Counted from the first letter of the stretch, positions 43,943-52,510 are shown. The stretch is 64,000 nt of DNA from Candidatus Omnitrophota bacterium (GCA_020632495.1 JACKFL010000005.1:1054001-1118000), one strand, 5' to 3'. The notes: generated by a model not told the origin, from the letters alone. A program made the numbers and translations.

Positions 43943-44863
43943 ATGGATGGTACGAATCCGCCGCCGGAAAAGTCCGGTGATTTGAATTTCGAAAAAGTCG
44001 ACGACGGCGCCAAAGGGCCGTCGCAATCCAATTGCGTCTTATGCCACGAACCGCTGACCTACCAGTATTACGAAGTCAACAGACAAGTTGTATGCCCTCC
44101 GTGTAAGGATAATATTGAGGCTCAAAACGAACAAAATAAAGGTGCCCAGAGGTATTTAAAGGCATTCATGTTTGGGTTGCCCGCAGGAATAGTGGGCTCC
44201 GGAATTTACTATGGCTTAACCGTTTTATTGGATGCGCAATGGGGGATCATGGCGATTGCAATTGGCTATCTCGTTGGCATTGCAGTGCGATATGGTTCAG
44301 GACATCGAGGCAGTATTGGTTTGCAAATTATGGCTGCGTTCATTACGTACTGTGCTATTTGTTCCACCTTCATTCCTCAAATAATTCAGGAATTGAAAAA
44401 TGAACCGAATATCGAAGCTCTAATCGAGGAAGACAACGTTGAAGATGTTGAGGAAGATGTATCCGGTAAAATGGAAATCGGCTCTATGTCAGCTGAAGAA
44501 GCCGAGGCGTTGACAAGTGGGGTAATCACCGACGAGACTCTCGAGGAGTTTGACCGCTATTCTCCGGCCGGTGGTGTAACTACGCTGGAGAAACACCAGG
44601 AAGAAACCGAGGATGCGGCTCCAGCCATTTCGTCAGTCACAAGTGACCAGGCGGATTCCCAACAGGCAGAGGATATTACTTTGTCACAATTGCTCATGGG
44701 CTATTTTATGCTTTTTCTTATCGCGCTGATAGCACCATGGTTTGCCGGGCCGAGTTACTTCGTTGGTTGGTTAATTATCGGTATCGGCGTCTATCAGGCC
44801 TGGATCATGAACAAATACACACCGCTCGAATTCAAAGGTCCGTTTGATATCAAGCGGCGATAA
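43943..44863 (+). CDS. Zinc-ribbon membrane protein, hypothetical
   Basis: 306 residues from ATG 43943 behind AAAGGAAGGGGGG. An N-terminal zinc ribbon (CVLCHEPL...VVCPPC) is followed by TM segments at about residues 75-95, 98-120 and 125-145, an acidic linker (ALIEEDNVEDVEEDVSGK), and two TM segments near the C-terminus (MGYFMLFLIALIAPWFAG, YFVGWLIIGIGVYQAWIM). Base composition is less GC-rich than neighbouring genes, a hint of different origin. It precedes an M50 protease that also starts with a zinc ribbon; the pair may work together. Confidence 0.75.
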   Translation: MDGTNPPPEKSGDLNFEKVDDGAKGPSQSNCVLCHEPLTYQYYEVNRQVVCPPCKDNIEAQNEQNKGAQRYLKAFMFGLPAGIVGSGIYYGLTVLLDAQWGIMAIAIGYLVGIAVRYGSGHRGSIGLQIMAAFITYCAICSTFIPQIIQELKNEPNIEALIEEDNVEDVEEDVSGKMEIGSMSAEEAEALTSGVITDETLEEFDRYSPAGGVTTLEKHQEETEDAAPAISSVTSDQADSQQAEDITLSQLLMGYFMLFLIALIAPWFAGPSYFVGWLIIGIGVYQAWIMNKYTPLEFKGPFDIKRR

Positions 44864-44880
44864 TCCGGCCGCGACTTGCC

Positions 44881-45903
44881 ATGACGCAGTTCAACGTTGA
44901 TCAATGTCCCAACTGCCGTTCGCATATCGCGCCCGGTCTGCTGGTGTGCCCGGGCTGCAAGGCCCTCGTATACCGCGACCGGTTGCAAGCCATCGCCACA
45001 GAGGCATCCGCTGCCGAGGAACGCAGAGACTTTCCCGCGGCCCTCAAGCTCTGGCGTGAGGCCCTCCAATTGCTTCCGCCCGGTTCCGGTCAGTTCCTGA
45101 CTATCCATCAAAAGCTTGAAAAACTCCGTCCCAACGTCGACTCGCGGGCACTGGAGGAGGCGGAGCACGACAGGAAGATCCCCAAGCCGTTGATCGCCAT
45201 GGGCGCCTTCGGGTTGGTGTTGTGGAAATTCAAATTCATCCTCGTGTTTTTGGCCACCAAGGCCAAGGTGCTTTTTCTCGGATTGACCAAGGCGCAGACC
45301 TTTCTGACGATGTTTCTGTCATTCGGTGTTTACTGGGCGGCGTGGGGATGGAAGTTTGCGCTGGGTTTGGTCCTGTCGATATACATTCACGAGATGGGCC
45401 ATGTCTTCGCCCTGCAGCGGCTCGGCATCCAGGCCTCGGTCCCGACATTCATCCCGGGACTGGGTGCTCTGATCCGTCTGAAACAATATCCGTCCGGTCC
45501 GGTCGAAGACGCGCGCGTGGGCCTGGCCGGACCGATATGGGGACTGTTCGCCGCGCTGGCCTGCGCGGTCGTCTACACGCTCACCGGATGGGCGAGCTGG
45601 GGCGCGATCGCCAAGGTCGGCGCGTGGATCAATTTGTTCAATCTGATGCCCTTCGTCCCGCTCGACGGAGGGCGGGGATTCCGCTCGCTGACCCGCGTGC
45701 AAAAATGGATCGCGGTGGCGGTGATCGCGCTGATGTGGATCATCTCGCATGAAGGACTGCTGGTGTTGATTCTCCTGATTGCGATCTTCAATGCCTTCAG
45801 CAAGAGCCAAGCCGCCTCCCCCGACCACCGCGCGCTGATCGAGTATTGCGGATTGATGGTGGTGTTGACGGGGTTGAGTATGATGCCGGTGACAGTGGAG
45901 TAA
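44881..45903 (+). CDS. Site-2 protease family (M50) protein with zinc ribbon
   Basis: 340 residues. The N-terminal zinc ribbon CPNCRSH...LLVCPGC (Cys9, 12, 23, 26) and a helical TPR-like stretch (AAEERRDFPAALKLWREAL) precede the membrane domain. Catalytic HEMGH is at His170, Glu171, His174, and the third zinc ligand is Asp262 in NLMPFVPLDGG. M50 proteases cleave within membranes, often releasing regulators. The TPR-like zinc-ribbon head could recruit substrate. It starts 17 nt after the upstream membrane protein. Confidence 0.88.
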   Translation: MTQFNVDQCPNCRSHIAPGLLVCPGCKALVYRDRLQAIATEASAAEERRDFPAALKLWREALQLLPPGSGQFLTIHQKLEKLRPNVDSRALEEAEHDRKIPKPLIAMGAFGLVLWKFKFILVFLATKAKVLFLGLTKAQTFLTMFLSFGVYWAAWGWKFALGLVLSIYIHEMGHVFALQRLGIQASVPTFIPGLGALIRLKQYPSGPVEDARVGLAGPIWGLFAALACAVVYTLTGWASWGAIAKVGAWINLFNLMPFVPLDGGRGFRSLTRVQKWIAVAVIALMWIISHEGLLVLILLIAIFNAFSKSQAASPDHRALIEYCGLMVVLTGLSMMPVTVE

Positions 45904-45928
45904 ACGGCGCCGGGCGGCGACAAATTGA

Positions 45929-46119
45929 AGTCGGGATATGGGATACGGGATAAGGGATACGTGGTTTGCCCGTTATAAAAAGACCTCCATATGTGCCGAC
46001 GATCTTGTGGTATCATGAAACCAAACTGTTCGTATCACATATGGTTCGACTTCGCTCACCATCTGTAATTATCATCAAATTGAATCCCGAGCGGAGTCGA
46101 GGGATCCCGTATCCCGACT
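45929..46119. repeat. Family B element with nested G element
   Basis: The left arm AGTCGGGATATGGGATACGG... runs to GGTTTGCCCGTT. The right arm AAACTGTTCGTATCACATAT is interrupted by a TCGACTTCGCTCACC element (46043-46104), then resumes as TCCCGTATCCCGACT. Confidence 0.8.
46043..46104. repeat. G element (TCGACTTCGCTCACC / GAGCGGAGTCGAGGGA)
   Basis: A short imperfect inverted repeat inserted in the right arm of a B element. Similar words are common in many bacterial genomes. Confidence 0.7.
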
Positions 46120-46127
46120 AGGCACTC

Positions 46128-46772
46128 ATGCGCATACCCCGCACCCCCTGGCTCCTCGCCACCTACCTCATCCTCCTGAGCCTCCTCTGGACGCTCAACG
46201 CGGGGTTTTTTATTGCCCAGCGCGCCTCGTCGACGATGATCAATGTCGCGGGCCAGGACGTCCTGACTGCGGCGCGCAAAGGTCTGGTCTGGCTGCAGGA
46301 AAATGATCCGGGGAATTTCACTGAACACCGCGTCGCCTATCATCATCTGCAACAACTGCTCCTCGCTTACAAAGCGGAGTACGACCGCGGGACACCGGCC
46401 ATCGATTTGATTGTCAGTGTACTGGCCGCCGTCACCGCGCTGATCTATCTAGTCACGGCCATCCTGTTGTTCGCGCGCCGGGTGCCTGCGGCGTGGACCT
46501 GGCTCCGCTGCGGCATGGCCGGCGTCGGCTTGCACTACGCCTTAATCACGATCGACTTTTGCCGCACCATGGTCCCGCTGAACACCGCGGTCAACCGGCT
46601 GCTCGACGTCTTCGGCATCGAGCACGACGGCAGTGGGGTCGCCGGCCCGGTGTATTGGGTGGTGGCTGGCATTTTCGTGGTGAATGTCCTGTTTTATGTG
46701 ATCCTGCCGGTGTGGCGTTTTCGGCGTATGCTAGATAGTCTAGATTATCCCGAAATTAATCCCCAACAATAG
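46128..46772 (+). CDS. Hypothetical membrane protein
   Basis: 214 residues, not recognised. Four hydrophobic segments: WLLATYLILLSLLWTLNAGF, IDLIVSVLAAVTALIYLVTAI, a region near CGMAGVGLHYALITIDF, and PVYWVVAGIFVVNVLFYVILPVW. A soluble loop lies between TM1 and TM2 (residues 30-90, LTAARKGLVWLQENDPG). The ATG lies 8 nt behind a B repeat element and lacks a Shine-Dalgarno, so the start and its expression are uncertain. Confidence 0.65.
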   Translation: MRIPRTPWLLATYLILLSLLWTLNAGFFIAQRASSTMINVAGQDVLTAARKGLVWLQENDPGNFTEHRVAYHHLQQLLLAYKAEYDRGTPAIDLIVSVLAAVTALIYLVTAILLFARRVPAAWTWLRCGMAGVGLHYALITIDFCRTMVPLNTAVNRLLDVFGIEHDGSGVAGPVYWVVAGIFVVNVLFYVILPVWRFRRMLDSLDYPEINPQQ

Positions 46773-46901
46773 TTTATAGAAAGATCTCCATCCGGATGTG
46801 CCCCTGAGAAACGGATACATGATCCGCAAGGCATCAAGCAGCGTTGTGGGATTGGGGAAAGGCGCTATGATTGCAGGAGGGGTGAGGAGCTCAACGCTTT
46901 G

Positions 46902-47021
46902 TAGGGACTAGGGATTGGGGACTAGGGATTTGATATCTGAAACTAAAGAGTCAGAGCAAAACTTCGCGCGTACTACGCAGCCAAATCCCTCGTCCCTCAT
47001 CCCCAATCCCTAATCACTAAC
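46902..47021. repeat. Family C heptad inverted element
   Basis: The left arm is GGGACTA/GGGATTG/GGGACTA/GGGATTT words. The right arm CCAAATCCCTCGTCCCTCAT...CCCTAATCACTAAC is its inverted copy. It fills the gap before the DUF1475 gene. Confidence 0.8.
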
Positions 47022-47040
47022 CAATGTATCCTGACAACCC

Positions 47041-47409
47041 ATGTCCAAACGAACTACATTAATAATCTTTTTCAGCGCCATTTGCATCGCGCAAACGTGG
47101 CTGGTGATCGACACCGCCGGCAAGAGCAACATGTTCGCGTTGAATATCACTGAGCCGTGGTTCAAGACGCTGCTCATCGACTTTTACTTCAACACGATCA
47201 TCCTCTCGGCGTGGGTCATCTACAAGGAACGCAGTCTCGCCGCACGGATCTTGTGGGTCGCCGCGTTCTGGTTGACCGGGGCCACGGCCACGGCGCTGTA
47301 CGTGGTGGTTCAGCTGGTCAGATTGCGGCCCGGAGATTCATGGGACAAGGTGCTGGTCCGGGAACCGGCCGGCAATCATAAAGGGAGGACACCATGCGAC
47401 GTCACGTGA
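47041..47409 (+). CDS. DUF1475 family membrane protein
   Basis: 122 residues with three hydrophobic segments (TLIIFFSAICIAQTWLVI, TLLIDFYFNTIILSAWVIY, ARILWVAAFWLTGATATALYVVVQL). The block TEPWFKTLLIDFYFNT matches DUF1475, whose function is unknown to me. It overlaps the following DUF547 gene by 16 nt, so the two are probably translated together. No strong ribosome site; the ATG lies 20 nt behind a C element. Confidence 0.75.
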   Translation: MSKRTTLIIFFSAICIAQTWLVIDTAGKSNMFALNITEPWFKTLLIDFYFNTIILSAWVIYKERSLAARILWVAAFWLTGATATALYVVVQLVRLRPGDSWDKVLVREPAGNHKGRTPCDVT

Positions 47410-48188
47410 TCATCACAGCAATCCTTTTCACGGCCGTATCCCTCGCGGCCGCTGGTAAAGACCAGGCGGTCTGGGCGCAGGGCCGGCATCAACTCCTGAC
47501 GGACGTCCTCAGTGCGCACGTCAGCAACGGCCATGTCAACTATGCCCGGCTTTGCGCCGACGGCCGCCTCGACGCGTACACCGCGCAACTCAACAGCACC
47601 GACCCGGCGCAGCTGCCGTCCGCCGACGCGCGCTTCGCCTTCTGGTTGAACACCTACACCGCGTATTCCCTGAGCGCGATCTGCGCGAAGTACCCCATCG
47701 ACAGCGTCAACGACCTGCATTTCGGCGGCATGCTCTTTGCCGTGGCCACCGGCCGCAGTGTGTGGGACAAGCCGCTGGTCAGGGTCAACGGACGGAAATA
47801 CACGCTGAAGGAAGTCGATCACGAAATCCTGCGCAAGCAGTATGCTGATCCGCGGATTCAGTTCGCCATCGCCTGCGGCGCGGTGGGCTGCGGACCGGTC
47901 CCGCAAGAGGCCTATGAGGCGGAACAACTGGACGCGCAGCTCGACCGTCAGGCCCGGGCCTTCATCAATGATCCCCGCAGCAACCGCTTTGACGAGGCCC
48001 GGCAACGGGCGGTGCTCTCACCGCTCTTCAAGTGGTCGCGCCAAGACTTCGGCCGCAGCGAGGATGACGTGCTGCTGTTCGCCGCCCGCTATCTGCCCCC
48101 GGATCTGAGCCGAAACATCCAAACCGACCCCGGGAAATGGGATGTCGAGTACGGGGAGTATGACTTGCGGTTGGATGATGCCAAGTAA
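47394..48188 (+). CDS. DUF547 family exported protein, second copy
   Basis: 264 residues with a signal peptide (VIITAILFTAVSLAAAGKDQ). DUF547 blocks: GHVNYARLCADG, ADARFAFWLNTYTAYSL, EVDHEILRKQYADPRIQFAIACGAVGCGP. It is clearly paralogous to the protein at 20160-20921 (shared DHEILRK/EHEILRK and RIxFAIxC blocks), but the two are diverged. AAAGGGAGG lies before ATG 47394. Confidence 0.9.
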   Translation: MRRHVIITAILFTAVSLAAAGKDQAVWAQGRHQLLTDVLSAHVSNGHVNYARLCADGRLDAYTAQLNSTDPAQLPSADARFAFWLNTYTAYSLSAICAKYPIDSVNDLHFGGMLFAVATGRSVWDKPLVRVNGRKYTLKEVDHEILRKQYADPRIQFAIACGAVGCGPVPQEAYEAEQLDAQLDRQARAFINDPRSNRFDEARQRAVLSPLFKWSRQDFGRSEDDVLLFAARYLPPDLSRNIQTDPGKWDVEYGEYDLRLDDAK

Positions 48189-48402
48189 GTGACTGGTAGT
48201 GATCAGCAAATGTCCCGGTGTGTCAGGGGGCTGGGATGCTAGGGCCTGTCAGGCCGGGGCCGGGTTGATGTCAATGGATTTTATAGGCCGGTGGCGGCCT
48301 GGCCGGCCACCGGACCGCGCATCCGGATTTGCCCCGTATTCCCCCCAGAATGCCTCCAACAGTCAAATTCCCCTGATCACTGATCATCGAGCGCTATTCA
48401 CT
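48188..48402. repeat. Family F inverted element with internal GC hairpin
   Basis: The left arm GTGACTGGTAGTGATCAG is answered by CTGATCACTGATCATCGAGC and TTCAC. Inside is an 8-bp perfect GC stem, CCGGTGGC (48288-48295) / GCCACCGG (48306-48313). The remaining 300 nt to the next gene show no gene; a TATATT-like -10 occurs at 48460. Confidence 0.65.
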
Positions 48403-48705
48403 AAAAAAGCGCTTTCTTTTCGTCTCCCGGGGCGCCTTTTTGCCGCACATCTGGCATGTTATATTTTCTCTTAACACACCTGTGTCGGGACAGCCTGGAG
48501 TACCGTCTGTACATCAATGAGCGCGGCCGGCAAGCGGCCGCAGGAATAGACAGGGAAGAAAGACAGGGAGATCGTGACCAACCACACTCGACACATACCC
48601 GGTAGCGGGCAGGACCGCGAAACCGTCATTATCCCATCATTCAGTCAGTGGCCGTTGGTCTCCTGGAGTCTTCCCCCCGAACACCACCATCCCAGGAGGA
48701 GTATC

Positions 48706-49173
48706 ATGAGACGAATCGTATTGGTGACGATGCTGAGTATCATTATGGTACCGGCAGCCGTCTGCGCCCAGGAAGGCGACGGAGACTGGAAGAATGAATG
48801 GAAGGCCCGCCGCGACGCCCGCGTGCAGGAATGGAAGAAAGAGCATATGCAGCAGCGCGAGGAGTGGCGTGAGGAGCTGAAAGAAAGAGCGACGGAGACC
48901 CGCGAAGAGCGCGCCGAGCTTTACGAGAAGATCAAGGAAGAGCGCGGCGACCGGCGGCTGGCCGCCCATGAGCGTTGGGATGATTTCCGCGCCGAGGGTA
49001 TGGAAGACCGTCAGATCTTTTGGGAAGAGAATAAGGACCTGCGCCGCGACTTCCGGAAGGAAAAGCACGAGGAGCGGCAGGATTTTCGCCAGGAAAACCG
49101 CAGCGACCGCCGGGAAATCCGCGGAGACCGCCGGGTGGAACGTCAGGCGATGCGCAAAGAGCGCCAGAAGTAA
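48706..49173 (+). CDS. Exported highly charged coiled-coil protein
   Basis: 155 residues from ATG 48706 behind CCCAGGAGGAG. A signal peptide (RIVLVTMLSIIMVPAAVCAQ) is followed by a body made almost only of Arg, Glu, Lys, Asp and Gln with regular Trp (KNEWKARRDARVQEWKKEH and similar). It should form one long helix or coiled coil with alternating charge. Not a family I recognise; it resembles periplasmic charged-helix proteins such as stress or ion-binding proteins only in composition. Isolated between repeat-rich gaps. Confidence 0.75.
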   Translation: MRRIVLVTMLSIIMVPAAVCAQEGDGDWKNEWKARRDARVQEWKKEHMQQREEWREELKERATETREERAELYEKIKEERGDRRLAAHERWDDFRAEGMEDRQIFWEENKDLRRDFRKEKHEERQDFRQENRSDRREIRGDRRVERQAMRKERQK

Positions 49174-49176
49174 ATT

Positions 49177-49352
49177 TTTAGAATTTCGAATATCGAATCT
49201 TCGAATGTTCGAATGAATATCGAATCTTCGAATGACCGAATGTTCGAAACTCTGGAATTTGGTGTTTTAATAATTGGTTTGTTCGAATTAGTTTTGAGAA
49301 TTCGAATTTCGGAAATTCGATATTCATTCGAATTTCGAATATCGAATGTTCG
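49177..49352. repeat. Family D element 1
   Basis: TCGAATA/TCGAATC/TTCGAATG words on the left, the core CTCTGGAATTTGGTGTTTTA, and right-arm words GAATTTCGGAAATTCGATAT. It starts 4 nt behind the previous stop codon. Confidence 0.8.
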
Positions 49353-49354
49353 AA

Positions 49355-49446
49355 GCGGTTCGATCCTTCGACCCATGCTCAGGGTCGAATCCTGAGTAGA
49401 ATCGAAGGATTCGACTTCGCTCACCGTCCCGAGCGTAGTCGAGGGA
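49355..49446. repeat. G element between two D elements
   Basis: GATCCTTCGACCCATGCTCA... followed by TCGACTTCGCTCACC and GAGCGTAGTCGAGGGA, joining D elements 1 and 2. Confidence 0.7.
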
Positions 49447-49448
49447 GA

Positions 49449-49588
49449 ATATCGAATCTTCGAATGACCGAATGTTCGAAATTCTGGAATTTGGTGTTTT
49501 AGTAATTGGTTTGTTCGAATTTGTTTTGAGAATTCGAATTTCGGAAATTCGATATTCATTCGGATTTCGATATTCGATATTCGAACTT
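49449..49588. repeat. Family D element 2
   Basis: Nearly the same as element 1 across the core (TCTGGAATTTGGTGTTTTAG and following), a direct tandem neighbour. Confidence 0.8.
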
Positions 49589-49679
49589 AATACGCAGACC
49601 AATACGCGTATATAGGGTAGCGGCAATGCTCAGCATTTGTTTTCACAGCAAGCTACCCCCTTGCGCGCAAGAGTACGGG

Positions 49680-49862
49680 GAAATTCGAATATCGAATGTT
49701 CGAATGTTCGAAGGAATGTCGAATCTTCGAATGACCGAATACTCGAAACTCTGGATTTTGGTGTTTTAGTAATTTGTTTATTCGAATTTGTTTCGGAAAT
49801 TCGAATTTCGGAAATTCGATATTCCTTCGGATTTCGATATTCGGATTTCGATATTGATCAGC
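49680..49862. repeat. Family D element 3
   Basis: Third copy in the same orientation; core ACTCTGGATTTTGGTGTTTT, right arm with GATATTCGGATTTCGATATT. Confidence 0.8.
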
Positions 49863-50431
49863 GCCGAACAGGCGCCACAAACGGGATAAGCGATACGCCA
49901 CGGGATAGAGTCCTAACGTCTCAGGAAGCATCCCCTCCACGTCCAACGCACATGAACGTGAGTATCGCTTATCCCTTTTTTGTGTCACGGCCAACGTCAA
50001 TGAGGACTTGAGTTACGGAGCGTAGCGAGGTAACTCAGTAGTCCGAATTAATCCCGCGAGCGACCGCAGGGAGCGAAGTCGGGACACATGACTTGCACCG
50101 CCCCGATCCAATCCTTTGCCCCTCGGGATAAAATCGGGCAAAGGACCCCTGCGCGGGGGCGCACACAAACGTGAGGTATCGCTTATCCCTTTTTCTTGCG
50201 CGGGAGCGCTTGCGTTCAACGGTCGGACCCTGATTACAGATCACTGATCGCCGATCACTAAATCCCCGCCTCCTGGCCCAAATTCGCCAACCCCCCACCC
50301 ATATGCTATACTTGGCCATCCGGCGTCAGCCGCCGGGTTTTCGCTCATAATTCCCCAATCCCGACTGATTTGCAACCCTGATAAAAACATGCCGCCGGTG
50401 TGCTGTGCGCGGGCGGCCGTGATACTCAGCT
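49863..50431. other. Gene-free stretch with several hairpins
   Basis: No gene seen. It contains GCGCC-GAACA-GGCGC (49861-49875), a B-like hairpin (49883-49981), GAGTTAC/GGTAACTC near 50010-50036, a perfect 9-bp stem CCTTTGCCC (50113-50121) / GGGCAAAGG (50136-50144), and a family F arm, GATCACTGATCGCCGATCAC (50238-50257). AACGTGAG..ATCGCTTATCCC with a T run occurs twice (49956 and 50168). A -10 like TGCTATACT lies at about 50303, before the next gene. Confidence 0.6.
49883..49981. repeat. B-like hairpin with terminator-type T run
   Basis: A 14-bp perfect stem, GGGATAAGCGATAC (49883-49896) / GTATCGCTTATCCC (49962-49975), followed by six T. It could end transcription on the + strand. Confidence 0.6.
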
Positions 50432-51589
50432 ATGATGCGCATCCGTGTTTCCTTAATCTCACGCCCCGTTGTCCTGGCGCTGTCCCTGGTGACCGCCCTG
50501 GCAGCGGCCGTCCTGTGCCCGCGTCCGGCGGAATCCCGTCCCGCGGCCCGCGGCGGGACCGTTGAGGCCGTCCCCGGGACCCAGTCCGGTTTCAGCCGCG
50601 ACTTCAATCCGGTCTTTCTGAAGGGCCTGAAGGTCAGTCCCGCCAACCCGCTGCGCTTTGAATTCGTAATCGATCCCGGTGATACCGATCTCAACGATGA
50701 GCAATTCGCGGCCGAGACCGCCAAGATCGTCGATTATTTCTTTGCCGCCCTGCACATCCCGGCCGATGACGTGTGGGTCAATCTTTCGCCGTACGACTAC
50801 CAGGGCGCGATGCCGCCCGACCTGACCCGGACGCGGCTGGGGACGGACCTGTTGGCCCAGGACCTGCTCCTGAAGAAGCTCGCCGCCTCCACGGTCTTTC
50901 CGCTGGATGACCTGGGCCGGGAATTCTGGCTGCAGGTCTCGCATCGCGCGCAGCAGGAGTTCGGTTCGCTCGACCTGCCCGTTAACCTGTTCAGCCGGAT
51001 TTGGATCGTACCCGAGGTGGCCTCGGTCCATGTCGAAGACGGCGCCGCCTATGTGGTCGGCACGCGTCTGAAGGTGGTCCTTGAGGATGATCTGGAGGGG
51101 CGGGCCTGGCACGCGCGGGTCCGCGGTTTCCGGGCCGTCCGCGAAAGCAGTCCCGTGGACTACATGATCCACGAGATCATGCGCGACTTTGTCCTTCCAC
51201 AGATCGAAGAGGAGGTGAACTTCGGTGAGAACTTCGCCGAACTCCGGCAGATCTATCACACCCTGATCCTGGCGCAGTGGTACAAACGCCAGCTGCGCGC
51301 GCTGTCCCTGAAAGAGGTGGACCTCGATCAACTTGAAAGCGGGGACTTCTTCGGCAAACAGGCCGCCGACCGGATCTACCACGGTTACCTGCGCTACCTG
51401 GAGCAGGCCTCCGGCGGCCAGGGTGTTGCCGCCGGCGAGGGAGGCAGTGCCGTGACCACCTATTTCTCCGGCGGCGTCCAGTTCGGCCGGGCCCTGACCG
51501 AGGTCTACCGCGAAGTCGACGCCCCCAACATTATGGAAGTCATCCACCGCCAGGGGCTGGCCGGCAAGCCGCGCCCCTCCAATCAGTGA
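50432..51589 (+). CDS. Exported Omnitrophota-type hypothetical protein
   Basis: 385 residues. Signal peptide or anchor RPVVLALSLVTALAAAVLC. The body has blocks I recall from many Omnitrophota proteins, also as modules in their giant proteins: FNPVFLKGLKVSPANPLRFE, DDVWVNLSPYDYQG, GTDLLAQDLLLKKLAASTVF, NLFSRIWIVPEVASVHVEDG, NFAELRQIYHTLILAQWYK and the terminal YFSGGVQFGR. Function unknown. ATG 50432 or 50435; no clear ribosome site. It lies before rex but is separated by a promoter. Confidence 0.85.
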   Translation: MMRIRVSLISRPVVLALSLVTALAAAVLCPRPAESRPAARGGTVEAVPGTQSGFSRDFNPVFLKGLKVSPANPLRFEFVIDPGDTDLNDEQFAAETAKIVDYFFAALHIPADDVWVNLSPYDYQGAMPPDLTRTRLGTDLLAQDLLLKKLAASTVFPLDDLGREFWLQVSHRAQQEFGSLDLPVNLFSRIWIVPEVASVHVEDGAAYVVGTRLKVVLEDDLEGRAWHARVRGFRAVRESSPVDYMIHEIMRDFVLPQIEEEVNFGENFAELRQIYHTLILAQWYKRQLRALSLKEVDLDQLESGDFFGKQAADRIYHGYLRYLEQASGGQGVAAGEGGSAVTTYFSGGVQFGRALTEVYREVDAPNIMEVIHRQGLAGKPRPSNQ

Positions 51590-51694
51590 AAGAATTCACT
51601 AAATAGTCCATTCCGTAGAATATCCTAAATCATTCTAATTCAGAAATTTGACAATGCATTACGGAAATGTCCACTTTCCGGACAAATATTTCCC

Positions 51695-51722
51695 TTGCAT
51701 TGCGCGGAAATTGTGTTATTAT
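51695..51722 (+). promoter_or_regulatory. rex promoter
   Basis: TTGCAT at 51695-51700 and extended -10 TGTTATTAT, with TATTAT at 51717-51722; 16-nt spacing. Confidence 0.65.
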
Positions 51723-51723
51723 T

Positions 51724-51741
51724 CAGTGAAATTATTCACAA
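51724..51741. promoter_or_regulatory. Rex operator
   Basis: CAGTGAAATTATTCACAA differs only in the two outer bases and one central base from the Rex box form TTGTGAAATAATTCACAA. It lies directly behind the -10 and 20 nt before the rex start. Confidence 0.75.
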
Positions 51742-51760
51742 AGCGACAATCGAGGCAGAC

Positions 51761-52381
51761 ATGACCACCGCGACCGAACTCTCCGAGAAGACTATCGAGC
51801 GGCTGTGCCGGGTATACGGTTATCTGGACGCCCTCCGGCACCGGGGGGTGGAGAGTGTCACCTCCAAGGAGCTCGCGGCCGCGGCCGGCGCCACGCACGA
51901 CACGTTGCGCAAGGATTTGAGCGTGGTCGGTGTTACGGGATTCACGCGGGCCGGGTATCCGGTGGCCTCGCTCAAACAGACCCTGGGGGAGAAGCTCAAC
52001 CTCACGCGCACGCGCACCGCCGCGCTGGTCGGTCTGGGCCGGCTGGGCACGGCGCTGTTGGATTACGCCCGGTTTTCGGAGAACGGATTTAAGATCACCG
52101 CCGCGTTCGATTCCAGTATCAACAAGATCGAACGCATCCGCTCGAGCGTGGATATCTTCCCGGTCCGCCGGTTGAAGGAAATCGTCGGCGAACGCCGGAT
52201 CGAGCTCGGCATCATCGCCGTCCCGGGCGAGTCCGCGCAGCAGGTGACGGACGACCTGGTGGAGGCGGGGGTGGCGGGCATCCTGAATTTTTCGCCGGTA
52301 GTCGTTCATACCCCGGCCCGTATTGTGCATGTCGATATCGACTTTACGAACTCGTTGAGATTTATTGCTGCCCGGATGTAA
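51761..52381 (+). CDS. rex: Redox-sensing transcriptional repressor Rex
   Basis: 206 residues. A winged helix (RLCRVYGYLDALRHRGVESV, SKELAAAAGATHDTLRKDLS) is followed by a Rossmann NAD(H)-binding domain with VGLGRLGTALLDYARF, and the family C-terminus IVHVDIDFTNSLRFIAARM, the domain-swapped helix of the dimer. Rex senses the NADH/NAD ratio and represses fermentative or respiratory genes when NAD is high. ATG 51761 is where the conserved N-terminus begins. A Rex box at its own promoter indicates autoregulation. Confidence 0.92.
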   Translation: MTTATELSEKTIERLCRVYGYLDALRHRGVESVTSKELAAAAGATHDTLRKDLSVVGVTGFTRAGYPVASLKQTLGEKLNLTRTRTAALVGLGRLGTALLDYARFSENGFKITAAFDSSINKIERIRSSVDIFPVRRLKEIVGERRIELGIIAVPGESAQQVTDDLVEAGVAGILNFSPVVVHTPARIVHVDIDFTNSLRFIAARM

Positions 52382-52449
52382 TCTGGCCCACAGGTGCGTA
52401 CAGCGGGACCCGACGAAGCTCCCTAACAAAAAATTGGGAGCGTAGGCGG
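52382..52449. other. Short spacer between rex and a rex-like remnant
   Basis: Contains the small hairpin GCTCCC (52418-52423) / GGGAGC (52436-52441) without a T run. Confidence 0.4.
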
Positions 52450-52509
52450 GTGGATATAGATTTTACGAATGCGTTGCGCTTTATTGCAGCGCGGATGGTG
52501 GCGAAATAG
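52450..52509 (+). pseudogene. Remnant of a second rex gene (C-terminal 19 codons)
   Basis: The frame reads VDIDFTNALRFIAARMVAK and a stop, 69 nt behind rex, whose own end reads VDIDFTNSLRFIAARM. Against rex the nucleotides differ mostly at third codon positions, so this is the end of a diverged paralogue, not a fresh duplication. No start codon or remaining N-terminal part is present. Confidence 0.75.
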
Positions 52510-52510
52510 C

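Noticed and set aside
49143..50011. Small open frames in the TTCGAA-rich region
   Set aside because: Their translations are low-complexity products of the D-family words (EYRNPNEYRISEIRIL-like), without ribosome sites.
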